Of a stretch of DNA of 64,000 bases, positions 1 through 9,267 are shown piece by piece. The position numbers and the translations under genes are program-made. Below the pieces are notes generated by a model, which saw only the letters and a program-made list of their open reading frames with translations, was not told the DNA's origin and did not search any database. This stretch comes from Lamprobacter modestohalophilus (GTDB lineage: Bacteria; Pseudomonadota; Gammaproteobacteria; Chromatiales; Chromatiaceae), in the NCBI RefSeq assembly GCF_016583905.1, contig NZ_NRRY01000022.1:19328-83327 (forward strand), written 5' to 3'. The first letter of the stretch is position 1; every line of letters begins with the position of its first letter.

Positions 1-369
1 GCCTTCGTTGAAGGGGTGATCAATCTGCGCGGCTCGGTGCTGCCGGTGATCGATCAGCGCCGGCGCTTGGGTCTGCCCACGGTCGAGCGCAATGATCGGC
101 AACGCATCATGGTCTTCCTGCTCGACGGCGTGCGGATTGGTTTCATCGTCGATGTCGTCGCCGAGGTGCTGAAGATCCCGCATGCCGCGATCGAGCCGGC
201 GCCGCAGTTGTCCGCGGAGCAGGCACAATTGATCACCCGCGTGGCCAACATGCAGAAGCAAAAGCGCCTGATCCAGTTGCTCGACCCGACGCACCTGATC
301 GCCCGCGAACAGCGCCAGGAGCTGGCCAGCTTAGCCGATCGGGCCGAGGCCGCACCGCCAACAGTATGA
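1..369 (+). CDS. cheW: CheW-like chemotaxis coupling protein, 5' truncated by the window edge
   Basis: The reading frame is open from base 1, so the true start lies upstream. The visible part reads AFVEGVINLRGSVLPVID, the hallmark CheW-fold segment (F-x-E-G-V-I-N-L-R-G), followed by a region with IMVFLLDG and IGFIVD strands and an RLIQLLDP C-terminal strand. CheW couples receptor arrays to the CheA kinase in the cytoplasm. It ends 10 bases before cheB and heads a same-strand che operon. A CheW domain at the end of a larger receptor-coupling protein cannot be excluded because the N-terminus is missing. Confidence 0.85.
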   Translation, partial: AFVEGVINLRGSVLPVIDQRRRLGLPTVERNDRQRIMVFLLDGVRIGFIVDVVAEVLKIPHAAIEPAPQLSAEQAQLITRVANMQKQKRLIQLLDPTHLIAREQRQELASLADRAEAAPPTV

Positions 370-379
370 AGGCACGGCC

Positions 380-1465
380 GTGATCAAGCTGCTGATCGTC
401 GATGACTCGGCGCTGATGCGCCGTCAGCTCAAGAACATCTTCCAGGCCGAGGGCGACTTCCAGATCGAAGCCGCCCGCAATGGCGAGGAAGCGGTCGAGC
501 TGAACAGCCGCTTCGAGCCGGATGTCATCACGCTCGACATCAACATGCCGCAGATGGACGGACTCACGGCGCTGTCGCTGCTGATGGCCGAGCGTCCGGT
601 GCCGGTGGTGATGGTCTCCTCGCTGACCGAGAAAGGCGCGCTCTCGACCTTTGAGGCGCTCAATCTCGGCGCCGTCGACTACATCCCCAAGCCCGACGGC
701 ACCATCTCGCTGTCGATCGCCGAGATCGAGCGCGAGATCATCGCCAAGGTGCGCGCCGCCGCCGGTGCGCACTTGAAGAAGTCGCGCGGGTTGGCGGCCC
801 GCATCCGCGGCGATCTGAGCGTCTCCAAGGCGACTCAGCCGGCGCCCCCGAAACGGTCACCGCTGGCGATCGATCAGGCTGCGAGCCGCGATGGGCTCGT
901 CATCATAGGCGTCTCGACCGGTGGCCCACGCACGCTTGAGGACATCCTACCGCGATTACCAGCCAACTTTCCCTGGCCGGTCTTGGTGGCCCAGCACATG
1001 CCGCCGAGCTTCACCCGCCCGTTCGCCGATCGTATGAATGGCCTGTGCGCGCTCGAGGTGTTCGAGTTGCAGCGGCCGCAGCTGCTGGAGGCCGGACAGA
1101 TCTGCATCGGCCGGGGTGGCGCGGATATGGTCGTCGTGCGCCGGGCGAACCGGCTCATGGTCAGCTCGCGCCCGGAATCCGCCGAGCATCTTTGGCATCC
1201 GTCGGTGGAATTGCTCGGCGAATCGGTGCTCCAGCATTGCGATCCGCGGCGCGTCATTGGCGTGCTGCTCACCGGCATGGGCTACGATGGGGCCGAGTCC
1301 TTCGCCGAGCTCAACCGCCGTGGTGCCCGCACCATCGCCGAATCCAAGCAATCTGCCGTGGTCTTCGGCATGCCGGCAGAACTGATCAACCGCGGTGGTG
1401 CCACCAAGGTGCTCTCGATGGAGCACGTCGCCGAACAGATCATTCAGTGGGTCAACGCCGGCTAA
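380..1465 (+). CDS. cheB: CheB: receptor glutamate methylesterase/deamidase response regulator
   Basis: 361 aa with the standard two-domain CheB layout. The receiver domain (about 1-120) has acidic DD at 8-9, phosphoacceptor D53 and K104. A linker of about 50 residues leads to the methylesterase domain (about 171-361) with the catalytic triad candidates S179 (GVSTGG), H206 (AQHMP) and D303 (GMGYDGA). It removes methyl groups from receptor glutamates, opposing the CheR encoded two genes downstream. GTG start 10 bases after cheW. All key residues are present, so it should be active. Confidence 0.96.
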   Translation: MIKLLIVDDSALMRRQLKNIFQAEGDFQIEAARNGEEAVELNSRFEPDVITLDINMPQMDGLTALSLLMAERPVPVVMVSSLTEKGALSTFEALNLGAVDYIPKPDGTISLSIAEIEREIIAKVRAAAGAHLKKSRGLAARIRGDLSVSKATQPAPPKRSPLAIDQAASRDGLVIIGVSTGGPRTLEDILPRLPANFPWPVLVAQHMPPSFTRPFADRMNGLCALEVFELQRPQLLEAGQICIGRGGADMVVVRRANRLMVSSRPESAEHLWHPSVELLGESVLQHCDPRRVIGVLLTGMGYDGAESFAELNRRGARTIAESKQSAVVFGMPAELINRGGATKVLSMEHVAEQIIQWVNAG

Positions 1466-1491
1466 TCACAAGAGACCAGCCAACACAGACC

Positions 1492-2124
1492 ATGGGACTC
1501 AAAAAAGGCAAACCGACGCCGGCGACCGATGTCCCCGGCGAGCGTCAACAGGCGCGCGATCTGGACGGACTCCTGCTCGCCTTGCAAGCGGAAGATCCAC
1601 TGACGCGGCGCTGGGCGGCGCGCGACCTCGAAGCCTATCCGGAGGCCGCCGCCGCCCTGCTGACCCAACTCCGCAGCGAGCGCGAGAACAGCGTTCGCCA
1701 GGTGATCCTGACCGCACTGACCGGCATCGGCAACGAGACGGCGATCCGGGGCCTGATCGATTGTCTCTATCTCGAAGATGTGATGCTGCGCAATGCCGCG
1801 ATCGAGGTGTTGAAGGAATTACCCGATCAGGTTGCACCTTTCATGGGCCAGCTGTTGAAGGACTCCGACCCGGATGTGCGCATCTTTGCCGTCGATGTGC
1901 TCGAATCTCTGCGGCATCCGCGCGTCGAGGAATGGTTGATCGAGGTCATCAGCGAGGACCCCCATGTGAACGTCTGCGCCACGGCGGTCGATCTACTCGG
2001 CGAGGTCGGCAGCGATCAGGCCAAGGTCGCACTGGCATCCCTGAAGCAGCGCTTCGCCGAGGAGCCTTACATTCAGTTTGCCGCTGATCTCGCCCTCAAG
2101 CGTATCGAGGCCGACGAAGCCTGA
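1492..2124 (+). CDS. HEAT-repeat protein within the che operon
   Basis: 210 aa. After a charged N-terminus (about 1-25) it consists of repeated helix pairs with the HEAT-like spacing of A-A-x-x-L and V-R motifs, for example RRWAARDLE, VRQVILTALTGIG, MLRNAAIEVLKEL, VRIFAVDVLESL and VNVCATAVDLLGEVG. HEAT solenoids are protein-binding scaffolds. The ATG at 1492 is chosen because the longer upstream open frame runs antisense-free through cheB. The stop overlaps the cheR start (TGATG). The operon position implies a role in the chemosensory complex, but the partner is not evident from the sequence. Confidence 0.85.
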   Translation: MGLKKGKPTPATDVPGERQQARDLDGLLLALQAEDPLTRRWAARDLEAYPEAAAALLTQLRSERENSVRQVILTALTGIGNETAIRGLIDCLYLEDVMLRNAAIEVLKELPDQVAPFMGQLLKDSDPDVRIFAVDVLESLRHPRVEEWLIEVISEDPHVNVCATAVDLLGEVGSDQAKVALASLKQRFAEEPYIQFAADLALKRIEADEA

Positions 2125-2969
2125 TGCTGAATCACCCGAGGATCAGCGACGAAGATTTCCAGAAGTTCAGGGAATTCTTCTATCGCAAGACGGGCATGCT
2201 GTTTGAGGACGGCAAGCGTTACTTCGTCGACAAGCGCCTGCTCGAGCGCATGGCGGCAACCGACAACGAGACCTTTCGCGGTTATTTCACCCTGCTACGC
2301 TTCCAGGCCTCTGGGGCCGAATTACAGGCCCTGATCAACCTAATGACGGTCAACGAGACCTACTTCTTTCGCGAGGAGTATCAGTTTCAATGTCTGGTCG
2401 GTTCGATGCTCACCGAGATCGTCACGCGGCGCACCTCGAACAAGCCGATTCGGATCTGGTCGGTGCCCTCGTCCTCCGGCGAGGAGCCCTATGGCATCGC
2501 CATCTACCTGCTCGAGCACTGGCCGCTGCTGCGGCAATGGGATGTCGAGATCATCTCCTCGGATATCGACACCCAAATCCTGAAACAGGCCAAGCAAGGC
2601 CTCTATAGCGATCGCGCCCTGCAGCATGTGCCGGAGCCGCTGCTGAAGAAATACTTCCAGCGCGTTGGTACCCAGTACCAGGTACGGCAAACCTTGCGCG
2701 AAGCGGTGGAATTCACCCAGGTCAACGTCAGCGATAGCGCCGACATGCGTAGCCATCGGCACTTTGATGTGATCTTCTGTCGCAATCTGCTGATCTACTT
2801 CGATGACATCTCGCGCAAGAAGACGGCGGAGTCCTTCTTTGATGCCCTGAACCCCGGCGGCTTCATCTGCCTTGGGCATTCCGAGGCGATGAGCCGGATC
2901 TCGCCGCTGTTCGACATCCGGCGGTTTCCCGAAGCGATCGTCTATCAGAAACCCCTGGAGGCGCGATGA
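2124..2969 (+). CDS. cheR: CheR: SAM-dependent receptor glutamate methyltransferase
   Basis: 281 aa, the usual CheR length. An N-terminal helical domain (about 1-80, containing YRKTGM and LMTVNETYFFRE) precedes a Rossmann-type SAM-binding domain with the modified motif VPSSSGEEPYGIAIY (usually AGCSTGEEPYS) and FDVIFCRNLLIYFD near the C-terminus. It methylates receptor glutamates. Translationally coupled to the HEAT gene (TGATG) and to the next cheY (ATGA). The SAM-loop change from the common C-S-T to S-S-S is conservative and probably tolerated. Confidence 0.96.
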   Translation: MLNHPRISDEDFQKFREFFYRKTGMLFEDGKRYFVDKRLLERMAATDNETFRGYFTLLRFQASGAELQALINLMTVNETYFFREEYQFQCLVGSMLTEIVTRRTSNKPIRIWSVPSSSGEEPYGIAIYLLEHWPLLRQWDVEIISSDIDTQILKQAKQGLYSDRALQHVPEPLLKKYFQRVGTQYQVRQTLREAVEFTQVNVSDSADMRSHRHFDVIFCRNLLIYFDDISRKKTAESFFDALNPGGFICLGHSEAMSRISPLFDIRRFPEAIVYQKPLEAR

Positions 2970-3337
2970 AACGCATTCTGGTCATTGATGACGCCGCCAC
3001 AGTGCGCCTCTATCACCGTGAAATCCTCGAGAAAGCGGGGTTTGTGGTCGATGAGGCGATCAATGGGCTGGAAGCCCTGGAAAAGCTCGAACAGGCGCCC
3101 TTCGATCTGTACCTGGTTGATGTCAATATGCCGAAGCTCGATGGCTACGGCTTCTTGCGCGCACTGCGCCAGTTGGATGTACCTCAGGCCCCAGCGATCA
3201 TGATCTCGACCGAATCCTCTGCCAGTGATCGCCACACCGCCCTGGTTGCCGGTGCCAATCTCTACATCCTCAAGCCGATCAAGCCTGAACAGCTGCTGGC
3301 CCATGTGCAAGGCCTGCTCGGGGAGTGGCAAGACTGA
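2966..3337 (+). CDS. cheY: CheY-type single-domain response regulator
   Basis: 123 aa, receiver domain only. Acidic pair D8-D9, phosphoacceptor D52 (YLVDVNMP), switch serine/threonine in MISTESS and invariant K103 (ILKPIKP) are all visible. No output domain. It is the likely phosphate target of the CheA encoded immediately downstream, whose start overlaps its stop (TGATG). This operon carries a second CheY (6544-6918), a common arrangement where one CheY signals and the other acts as a phosphate sink. Which one does which cannot be told from sequence. Confidence 0.93.
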   Translation: MKRILVIDDAATVRLYHREILEKAGFVVDEAINGLEALEKLEQAPFDLYLVDVNMPKLDGYGFLRALRQLDVPQAPAIMISTESSASDRHTALVAGANLYILKPIKPEQLLAHVQGLLGEWQD

Positions 3338-6297
3338 TGACGCCATTACTGGAACAGTTCCTCAGTGAGTCGCGTGATGCCATCCAGTCCATTGGCGAAA
3401 AGCTCATGCAACTGGAGACCAGGCCCGATGACCAGGCGCTCATGGGCGAGCTGTTCCGGCTGGTGCATACGCTCAAGGGCAACAGCGGTCTATTCGATCT
3501 GCCGGAGATGATCCGGGTACTGCATGCGGCCGAGGACCTGATGGATACGGTCCGGGCCGGACGTGCGACCTACTCGCAGGCGCTCGCCGACCAGCTGCTC
3601 GAGGCGATGGACTTCGTCTTGGCCGTGCTCGATGAGATCCAGCAGGCCGATAGCGACAACCTGCCGGCTAATGCCGACCGCTCGGCTGCGGCCGTCGATC
3701 TGGCGCGCTCATTGCAGCAGCTCAAGCCCGATGATGACCCGCCAAAAGCCGCTGCTGCCAGCCAAGCCCCGTCGACGGGCGAGTCTGCTAATGCGTCGAC
3801 CAGCGACTCGACCAGCCCGTCAGGAGCTGGGGCAGCAACCGATCGAGCCACTGCTTCGGCGGCAATCCCGTCGGCAAACTCGGATCTCAGCGCCGCGCTT
3901 GCCCGGGTGTCGGAAGCCCTGCGCATGCAGCTGTATCGGCAGACGCTCGCCGGCGAGACCTTCTTCTTGATCTGCTACGAGCCCGAGGAGGAGTGTTTCT
4001 TCAAGGGCGAGGACCCCTTCTTCCAGATCATCCAGGTCGACACACCGCTGTGGCGCGCATTGAGTGCGCGTGAGCCCTGGCCAGATCCTGAGACCCTGGA
4101 TGCCTACCGCTGTCTGCTGCGCTTCGAGTGCATCACCGCGATGGATCGCGACAGCCTTGCCGAGCATTTTCGTTATGTGCCCGATCAGGTCCAGGTCCGA
4201 CCGATCACCCTGGCAAGCTTGCCGATCCCGACCGGCGCTGCACACGACGGTGTGCCCGTCGCCGATTATCTGCAGACTGCCAGCGAGCAGCTCGCGCACG
4301 GCGACCTGCCGAGCCTGATCCAGAGCAGCCGTGTGCTGCTGGAGCTTGCGGCACCTGGCTTGCGCATCGCCTCAGCCATGCGCTGGCTACTGCTACTGCT
4401 GGAAACGCAGCCCGAGGATCAGGCGCTGCCTGAGGCCTTGTTGGCGCGCATCCGCCAGCTGGAGGACCCGATGGCGATGGCGGCACTGCCGTCGGATTCG
4501 ACGGCAGGCGCTCCGCCAGTCCAAGCGGCAACCCAGGCTGAAGCGCAACCAGAAGCGCAACCAACAGCCGATCAGCAAGAGAGCCAGATCCCAGCAGAAC
4601 AGCAAACCAGACGCTTGTCGATCGGCGAACCCCTGGCCGGCATCCTGCAAACCCAGGCCGAGATCCTGGCGTTGGAAGACCAGCCTGACTGGCTTCAGGG
4701 TCGCCTGCGCGCGGTCGCCGCTTGCCTGCGTGCGGCCTTCGGCAGCCTTGGCGATCAAGCCGCGTTGACGACCCTTGAGACGGCGTTGCAGCAGGCGCTG
4801 GAGCAGGACAGCCCGCGCCCCTTACGCAACTGGATTGAGGTACAGGGCGCGCCCTACCTGGCCGCCATCGCCGAGGCTCCGGCTGCTTTCGACGCTGCCG
4901 ATGCCTCCGGCCTCTCCGCTGCTTCCGCGTCGCTCGCCGACGCCGCTGCGTTCGATACTTCAGCGACTCCCGCGTCCGCTGATGCCGCCGTGCGTGCGAC
5001 CGGGGACAGCAGGGGCGCTGGCGCGGCCTCAAGCGCTCCTGTTGGCGCCCAGGCCAGCAACGCTGCAGGCGCTCAGGCTGCGCCGCGCAAGTTCGGCCGC
5101 CGGCTCGAGGACAACTACGCCACCCCCAGCGCGATCAAGGTCGACCAGACCAAGATCGACACCATGATGAACCTGATCGGCGAGATGATCGTCGCCAAGA
5201 ATGCCCTGCCCTATCTCGCCGCCCGTGCCGAAAAGGTGTTTGGCGTGCGTGATCTGGCGCGCGAGATCAAGGGCCAGTACAGCACCATCCATCGCATCGC
5301 CGATGAGATGCAAGACGCAATCATGCAGATCCGTCTGCTCCCGGTGTCCTTCGTCTTCCAGCGCTTCCCCCGACTAGTCCGCGATACGGCGAAGAAGCTC
5401 GGCAAGGAGGTTCACCTGGTGATGGAGGGTGAATCGACTGAAGCCGATAAGAACGTCATCGAATCCCTGGCCGATCCGCTGGTGCACATCATCCGCAACA
5501 GCTTGGATCACGGCCTGGAGACCGCCGAGGAGCGCCGCGTCGCCGGTAAGCCGCCAGCCGGGCAGTTGAGCATCCGCGCGCGCTCGGAGTCGGACCGGGT
5601 AGTGATCGAGATTGCCGATGATGGTCGCGGCATCGATCCCGAGACCATGCGGCGCAAGGCCTACGAGAAAGGCATCATCGATGAGCAGACGCTGGAACGG
5701 CTCAGCGATCAGGAGGCTGTGAACCTGGTCTTCGCGGCGGGCTTCTCGACCGCCGCCAAGGTCTCCGACCTGTCCGGGCGCGGTGTCGGTATGGACGTGG
5801 TGCGCAATGCCGTGGCCCAGGTCAACGGCAGCATCGACCTCAAGAGCGAGCCCGGCAAGGGCACGCTCCTGCGCCTTTCGCTGCCGCTGTCGATGGCGGT
5901 AAGTAATGTGATGATCATCAAATCCGCCGGGCAGCGCTTCGGTGTCGCCATGGATGCCGTCGCCGAGACCGTACGCGTGCCCGATACCAGCATTCAGACG
6001 ATCAAGCAGCAAAAAACGACCGTCTTGCGCGGACGGGTCATGCCGCTGATGGCGCTCAATGACCTCTTGGGCTTGGGTGAGCCGCAGGTCGCCAATGACG
6101 ACCGCGAGTTGGCGGTGCTGGTGGTGCGGATCGAGAACGATTTTCTCGGCATCATCGTTGATGATTGCTTGGAGACGGTGGATATCATCCTCAAGCCCCT
6201 CGCCGGCTTTCTCGGCAACATCAAGGGTTATGCCGGCTCCGCCCTGTTGGGCGATGGCTCGGTGCTCTTGGTCATCAACCCCAGAGGTCTACTGTGA
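3337..6297 (+). CDS. cheA: CheA: chemotaxis histidine kinase with very long Ala/Pro/Gln-rich linkers
   Basis: 986 aa, long for CheA (typically about 650-750). Order: HPt domain (about 1-110) with H44 in RLVHTLKGNSG; Ala/Ser-rich linker; a region of about 190-330 containing the FFLICYEPEEECFFKGEDPFF motif (P2-like, uncertain); a second helical region; an Ala-rich linker around 545-590; dimerisation domain near 605-660 (TMMNLIGEMIVAKN); ATPase domain with N box HIIRNSLDHGLE near 717, DDGRGID near 761 and GRGVGMD; C-terminal CheW-like domain from about 852. The ATG at 3337, overlapping the cheY stop, is preferred to one four codons upstream. It phosphorylates CheY and CheB. Confidence 0.95.
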   Translation: MTPLLEQFLSESRDAIQSIGEKLMQLETRPDDQALMGELFRLVHTLKGNSGLFDLPEMIRVLHAAEDLMDTVRAGRATYSQALADQLLEAMDFVLAVLDEIQQADSDNLPANADRSAAAVDLARSLQQLKPDDDPPKAAAASQAPSTGESANASTSDSTSPSGAGAATDRATASAAIPSANSDLSAALARVSEALRMQLYRQTLAGETFFLICYEPEEECFFKGEDPFFQIIQVDTPLWRALSAREPWPDPETLDAYRCLLRFECITAMDRDSLAEHFRYVPDQVQVRPITLASLPIPTGAAHDGVPVADYLQTASEQLAHGDLPSLIQSSRVLLELAAPGLRIASAMRWLLLLLETQPEDQALPEALLARIRQLEDPMAMAALPSDSTAGAPPVQAATQAEAQPEAQPTADQQESQIPAEQQTRRLSIGEPLAGILQTQAEILALEDQPDWLQGRLRAVAACLRAAFGSLGDQAALTTLETALQQALEQDSPRPLRNWIEVQGAPYLAAIAEAPAAFDAADASGLSAASASLADAAAFDTSATPASADAAVRATGDSRGAGAASSAPVGAQASNAAGAQAAPRKFGRRLEDNYATPSAIKVDQTKIDTMMNLIGEMIVAKNALPYLAARAEKVFGVRDLAREIKGQYSTIHRIADEMQDAIMQIRLLPVSFVFQRFPRLVRDTAKKLGKEVHLVMEGESTEADKNVIESLADPLVHIIRNSLDHGLETAEERRVAGKPPAGQLSIRARSESDRVVIEIADDGRGIDPETMRRKAYEKGIIDEQTLERLSDQEAVNLVFAAGFSTAAKVSDLSGRGVGMDVVRNAVAQVNGSIDLKSEPGKGTLLRLSLPLSMAVSNVMIIKSAGQRFGVAMDAVAETVRVPDTSIQTIKQQKTTVLRGRVMPLMALNDLLGLGEPQVANDDRELAVLVVRIENDFLGIIVDDCLETVDIILKPLAGFLGNIKGYAGSALLGDGSVLLVINPRGLL

Positions 6298-6551
6298 TGG
6301 GCATGGATATCCATGGAAATACCGTGGTCATTAGCGATATCCTAGGCGTCGAGGAGGCCGAGCCCTTGCTGGAGTGGCTGCTCGAACATCGCGATGGGCA
6401 GCTCGACCTCAGCGCCTGTCACCATCTACACGCCGCCAATCTGCAGGTGCTGATGGCGCTGCGGCCAACCATCACATCCTGGCCGGATGACCCTGCACTC
6501 GCGGATTGGCTCAAAACCGCATTCGATGAAATGGAGTCCAACCATGCCTAA
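6297..6551 (+). CDS. Small STAS-like domain protein
   Basis: 84 aa. The pattern LDLSACHHLHAANLQVLMAL followed by DWLKTAF resembles the core of STAS anti-sigma-antagonist proteins, in which a strand-turn-helix carries a Ser/Thr (here an S-A-C turn) near the phosphorylation site. The ATG at 6297 overlaps the cheA stop (TGATG), and its end overlaps the next cheY. Small STAS proteins appear in some chemosensory operons. The presence here, a few genes before a full stressosome module, hints at cross-talk, which is inference. The fold call is moderately sure. Confidence 0.7.
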   Translation: MGMDIHGNTVVISDILGVEEAEPLLEWLLEHRDGQLDLSACHHLHAANLQVLMALRPTITSWPDDPALADWLKTAFDEMESNHA

Positions 6552-6918
6552 GACCATTCTCGTGGTCGATGATGCCGCCACCATGGTCATGAGCCTGAAG
6601 GCCAGCCTGGAGATTGCCGGCTTCAAGGTCGAGACCGCCAACGATGGCGTTCAGGCCGTCGACAAGCTCAAGAGCGGCGTCAAGCCCGACCTCATCATCA
6701 CCGATATCAATATGCCGAACATGGGCGGCATCGAGTTCATCGGAAAGGCACGCGCCCTGCCCGGCATGCGCTTCGTGCCGATCCTGGCGCTGACCACCGA
6801 GAGCCAACAGGCCAAGCGCGACGAGGCCAAGAAGCTCGGCGCCACCGGCTGGCTGCTCAAGCCGACCAGCGGCGCCGATCTGGTCAAGGTCATCAAGCAG
6901 GTGCTGCCGGGTGCTTGA
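6544..6918 (+). CDS. Second CheY-type response regulator
   Basis: 124 aa receiver domain with DD pair (VVDDAAT), the phosphoacceptor segment [20 protein letters not shown] and K of LLKPTSG. The ATG at 6544 follows the STAS gene with an 8-base overlap. It resembles CheY proteins of the TKES/LTTES class, which interact with flagellar switches or other targets. It overlaps the downstream mcp gene by 8 bases, so expression is tied to the same operon. Likely substrate of the CheA at 3337. Confidence 0.92.
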   Translation: MPKTILVVDDAATMVMSLKASLEIAGFKVETANDGVQAVDKLKSGVKPDLIITDINMPNMGGIEFIGKARALPGMRFVPILALTTESQQAKRDEAKKLGATGWLLKPTSGADLVKVIKQVLPGA

Positions 6919-8251
6919 ACGGCTGTTGCGCAGGCTGCGCGACGCCGCAGCCAGTCTCCAACTCCCCGAAGAGGCGACACGCGCGGAGCGCTTGCGCCGG
7001 TTGCAGCTCATCACTGCCGCGGCCATTGGGCTTGGCACCCTGCTACTCGCCCTGTTGGTCTCTATCGGCCATGGCTGGCTTCAGCACCTGGCACGGATGC
7101 TCCCGCTCAGTGAGCCCGCGGCCCTCGCGTTGGGCATTGCCGGGCTCTTGCTCGCCACCCATGCACTCGCCGCCCTGCTGTTGTTTCGCGCCAACGCCGC
7201 GATCCTCAACCGCGAGCATGGGATGCTCGACCACCAGCTCGAGAGCACTCAGCAAGCGCTCAGCGCCAGCGCCGGCATCGACCAGGCCTTGCAAGACCAT
7301 CTCGCGTTATCGGTGCGCGACAGCGAATCCTCGACCCTGACCCTGATCACCCGGGTCGACCAGTTGAATACCTCCGCGCATAAGCTGCTCGACTACCTGC
7401 AGCACTCCGACAGCAATGCCAGTGACATGGCAACGGATATTAGCGAGGGGGTGGACGAGATGAACAAGATCGCCAGTTTCGTCGAGGAGTTGCCTGACAA
7501 GATTCGCCAAAATAACCAGGCGGTCGAAAACATCTTTTCGGAGATCCAGCATCTCGAGGGACTGGCGGGATCGATCAAGGCGATCAGTCGACAGACCAAC
7601 ATGCTGTCGATCAATGCCGCCATCGAGGCCGCGCGGGCCGGCGAGGCGGGGCGGGGTTTTGCCGTGGTCGCCGCCGAGGTGCGCTCGCTGGCCAACCGCT
7701 CTGCGGAGGCCGCAGACACCATCCAATCTGGCCTCGATCACGCCCTAAGCTCGGTGAAGAAGAGCCTCAACGAGAGCGATCTGGCCAATGCCAGTCATGA
7801 GCTAGAACAGGCCAACCAGGTGGCCGTGGCCTTCGAGCGGCTGCAGCACAGCTATGAGGACATGCGCCAGTTCTACAAGACGCTGTTCACCGTGGTGACG
7901 CGACACAATACCGAGCTCGCCGAGCAGATCGCCGACATCCTCGGGCTATTGCAGTATCAGGATGTCGAGAGTCAACGACTCAACCGCATCAAGGATGCGC
8001 TGATGGAACGCCAAGCGCTCTATCTGGCCTTCGCCCAGCTCGCGGCCTCTGATGGCGAGATTGACGATCGGCTAGATGATCGGCTAGACGATCGACCAGA
8101 CGACGTCGCCGAGGAAAAACGGCCACAGTTGTCACAAGCCTTGCAGACGTTGCTGGAGCAATACCTGACGAAAGAGTCGATGCATAGCCATCCGGATCAT
8201 GCCACCGAGGACAGCGAGACCGACACGGGCCCCCGCATTGAGCTGTTCTGA
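6911..8251 (+). CDS. Methyl-accepting chemotaxis-type receptor without a periplasmic sensor domain
   Basis: 446 aa. Two membrane segments lie near residues 33-55 and 70-92, separated by only about 15 residues, so no periplasmic ligand domain exists. No HAMP pattern is evident. A long helical region leads to the conserved signalling hairpin around 224-272 ([29 protein letters not shown] split by turn residues). The C-terminus has [14 protein letters not shown] coded by 12-bp repeats. GTG start overlaps cheY. It probably senses a cytoplasmic or membrane cue and feeds CheA. Confidence 0.9.
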   Translation: MLERLLRRLRDAAASLQLPEEATRAERLRRLQLITAAAIGLGTLLLALLVSIGHGWLQHLARMLPLSEPAALALGIAGLLLATHALAALLLFRANAAILNREHGMLDHQLESTQQALSASAGIDQALQDHLALSVRDSESSTLTLITRVDQLNTSAHKLLDYLQHSDSNASDMATDISEGVDEMNKIASFVEELPDKIRQNNQAVENIFSEIQHLEGLAGSIKAISRQTNMLSINAAIEAARAGEAGRGFAVVAAEVRSLANRSAEAADTIQSGLDHALSSVKKSLNESDLANASHELEQANQVAVAFERLQHSYEDMRQFYKTLFTVVTRHNTELAEQIADILGLLQYQDVESQRLNRIKDALMERQALYLAFAQLAASDGEIDDRLDDRLDDRPDDVAEEKRPQLSQALQTLLEQYLTKESMHSHPDHATEDSETDTGPRIELF

Positions 8252-8253
8252 TA

Positions 8254-8301
8254 GCGTATCTCATCGCGTATCTCATCGCCTCTCCCATCGCCTCTCTCAT
8301 C
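8254..8301 (+). repeat. Four tandem 12-bp repeats between mcp and rsbR
   Basis: Units gcgtatctcatc, gcgtatctcatc, gcctctcccatc and gcctctctcatc begin two bases after the mcp stop codon. They make up most of the mcp-rsbR gap, the longest intergenic gap of the che/rsb operon. They belong to the 12-bp repeat pattern seen elsewhere in the window. Confidence 0.9.
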
Positions 8302-8349
8302 GCGCACCAACCTTATTGCCGTTCAACCGCCGCCACAGGACCCTCTATC

Positions 8350-9267
8350 ATGACGCTGTCTCTCTCCCAGGTCCTAAGCAGCCATCAGGATCAGCTGCTC
8401 AATCACTGGTTGCACGATCTCTCCCAAGCCGCTGCAGACTCGGGCTTAAACCCTGCGCATCCGGAGCTGATGGAGCCGCTCCGGGCGCTGTTCTGGGCCA
8501 TCATCGCGCAACTCAACCAGGAGCCTGCCCAGCAACCTAACCAGACGCCATCTCAAGCATCAGCGCATGCGCCCGACCAGCCGGCACCGCTTGCGAGCGA
8601 ACGCAGCGAACAGCAGGCAGCGCTGAAGACGGAGCTGCAACAACTGATCGCCAAGCAGGCGCGCCTGCAGCGCAACTTATCCGATACCCTTGGCTTCCTG
8701 CTGCATCTCAAGCATCTAGTGCTGAAGGCGCTGCTCGCCGCCGAGGCGCATGACCCAACGGATCGCAGCATCCTCTGGCTGGACCACTGCTTCGAGCAGA
8801 TCGCGCGCCAGGCCTTCGACAGCGCCCTCGCCGAGCGCGATCGCTATATCTCCGAACAAAGCCTGTCGATCATGGAGCTGTCGACGCCGGTACTGCGGCT
8901 TTGGCATCAGATCCTGCTGCTGCCACTGGTCGGCGTCATCGATACCGGTCGCGCGCGCCAGGTCACCGATCATCTGCTCGAGGCGATCGCCAAGTACGAG
9001 GCGCGGGTCACCGTGATCGACCTCACCGGCGTGCCGATCATCGACACCAGCGTTGCCCAGCACATCATGAAGACCGTGGATGCTGCGCGTCTGCTCGGCA
9101 GCCGGGTGGTGCTCACCGGCATCAGCCCGGAGGGCGCGCAGACCCTGACCAAGCTCGGCATCCGCTTCGGCGATGTGATCTCGCGCGCCAGCCTACGTGC
9201 TGGGATCGCCGAGGCGCTGCTGATCACCGGTAAGCGCATCTCGGCGATGGACGGTGGCGCACGATGA
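8350..9267 (+). CDS. rsbR: RsbR-type stressosome sensor/scaffold (STAS domain)
   Basis: 305 aa. A variable N-terminal half (about 1-170; Gln/Ala-rich around 55-90, no obvious cofactor motif) should be the sensor turret. The C-terminal STAS domain (about 178-295) has the RsbR signature STPVLRLW...LPLVGVIDT then DLTGVPIIDTSVAQHI, including the Thr positions (T179 and the DLTG/DT segment) phosphorylated by RsbT in the known family. With RsbS it would form the stressosome core that sequesters RsbT. RsbS overlaps its end (ATGA). Confidence 0.9.
   Translation: MTLSLSQVLSSHQDQLLNHWLHDLSQAAADSGLNPAHPELMEPLRALFWAIIAQLNQEPAQQPNQTPSQASAHAPDQPAPLASERSEQQAALKTELQQLIAKQARLQRNLSDTLGFLLHLKHLVLKALLAAEAHDPTDRSILWLDHCFEQIARQAFDSALAERDRYISEQSLSIMELSTPVLRLWHQILLLPLVGVIDTGRARQVTDHLLEAIAKYEARVTVIDLTGVPIIDTSVAQHIMKTVDAARLLGSRVVLTGISPEGAQTLTKLGIRFGDVISRASLRAGIAEALLITGKRISAMDGGAR

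Noticed and set aside
4205..5032. Minus-strand 275-codon frame
   Set aside because: It is a shadow of the Ala/Arg-rich codon pattern in the cheA linkers.
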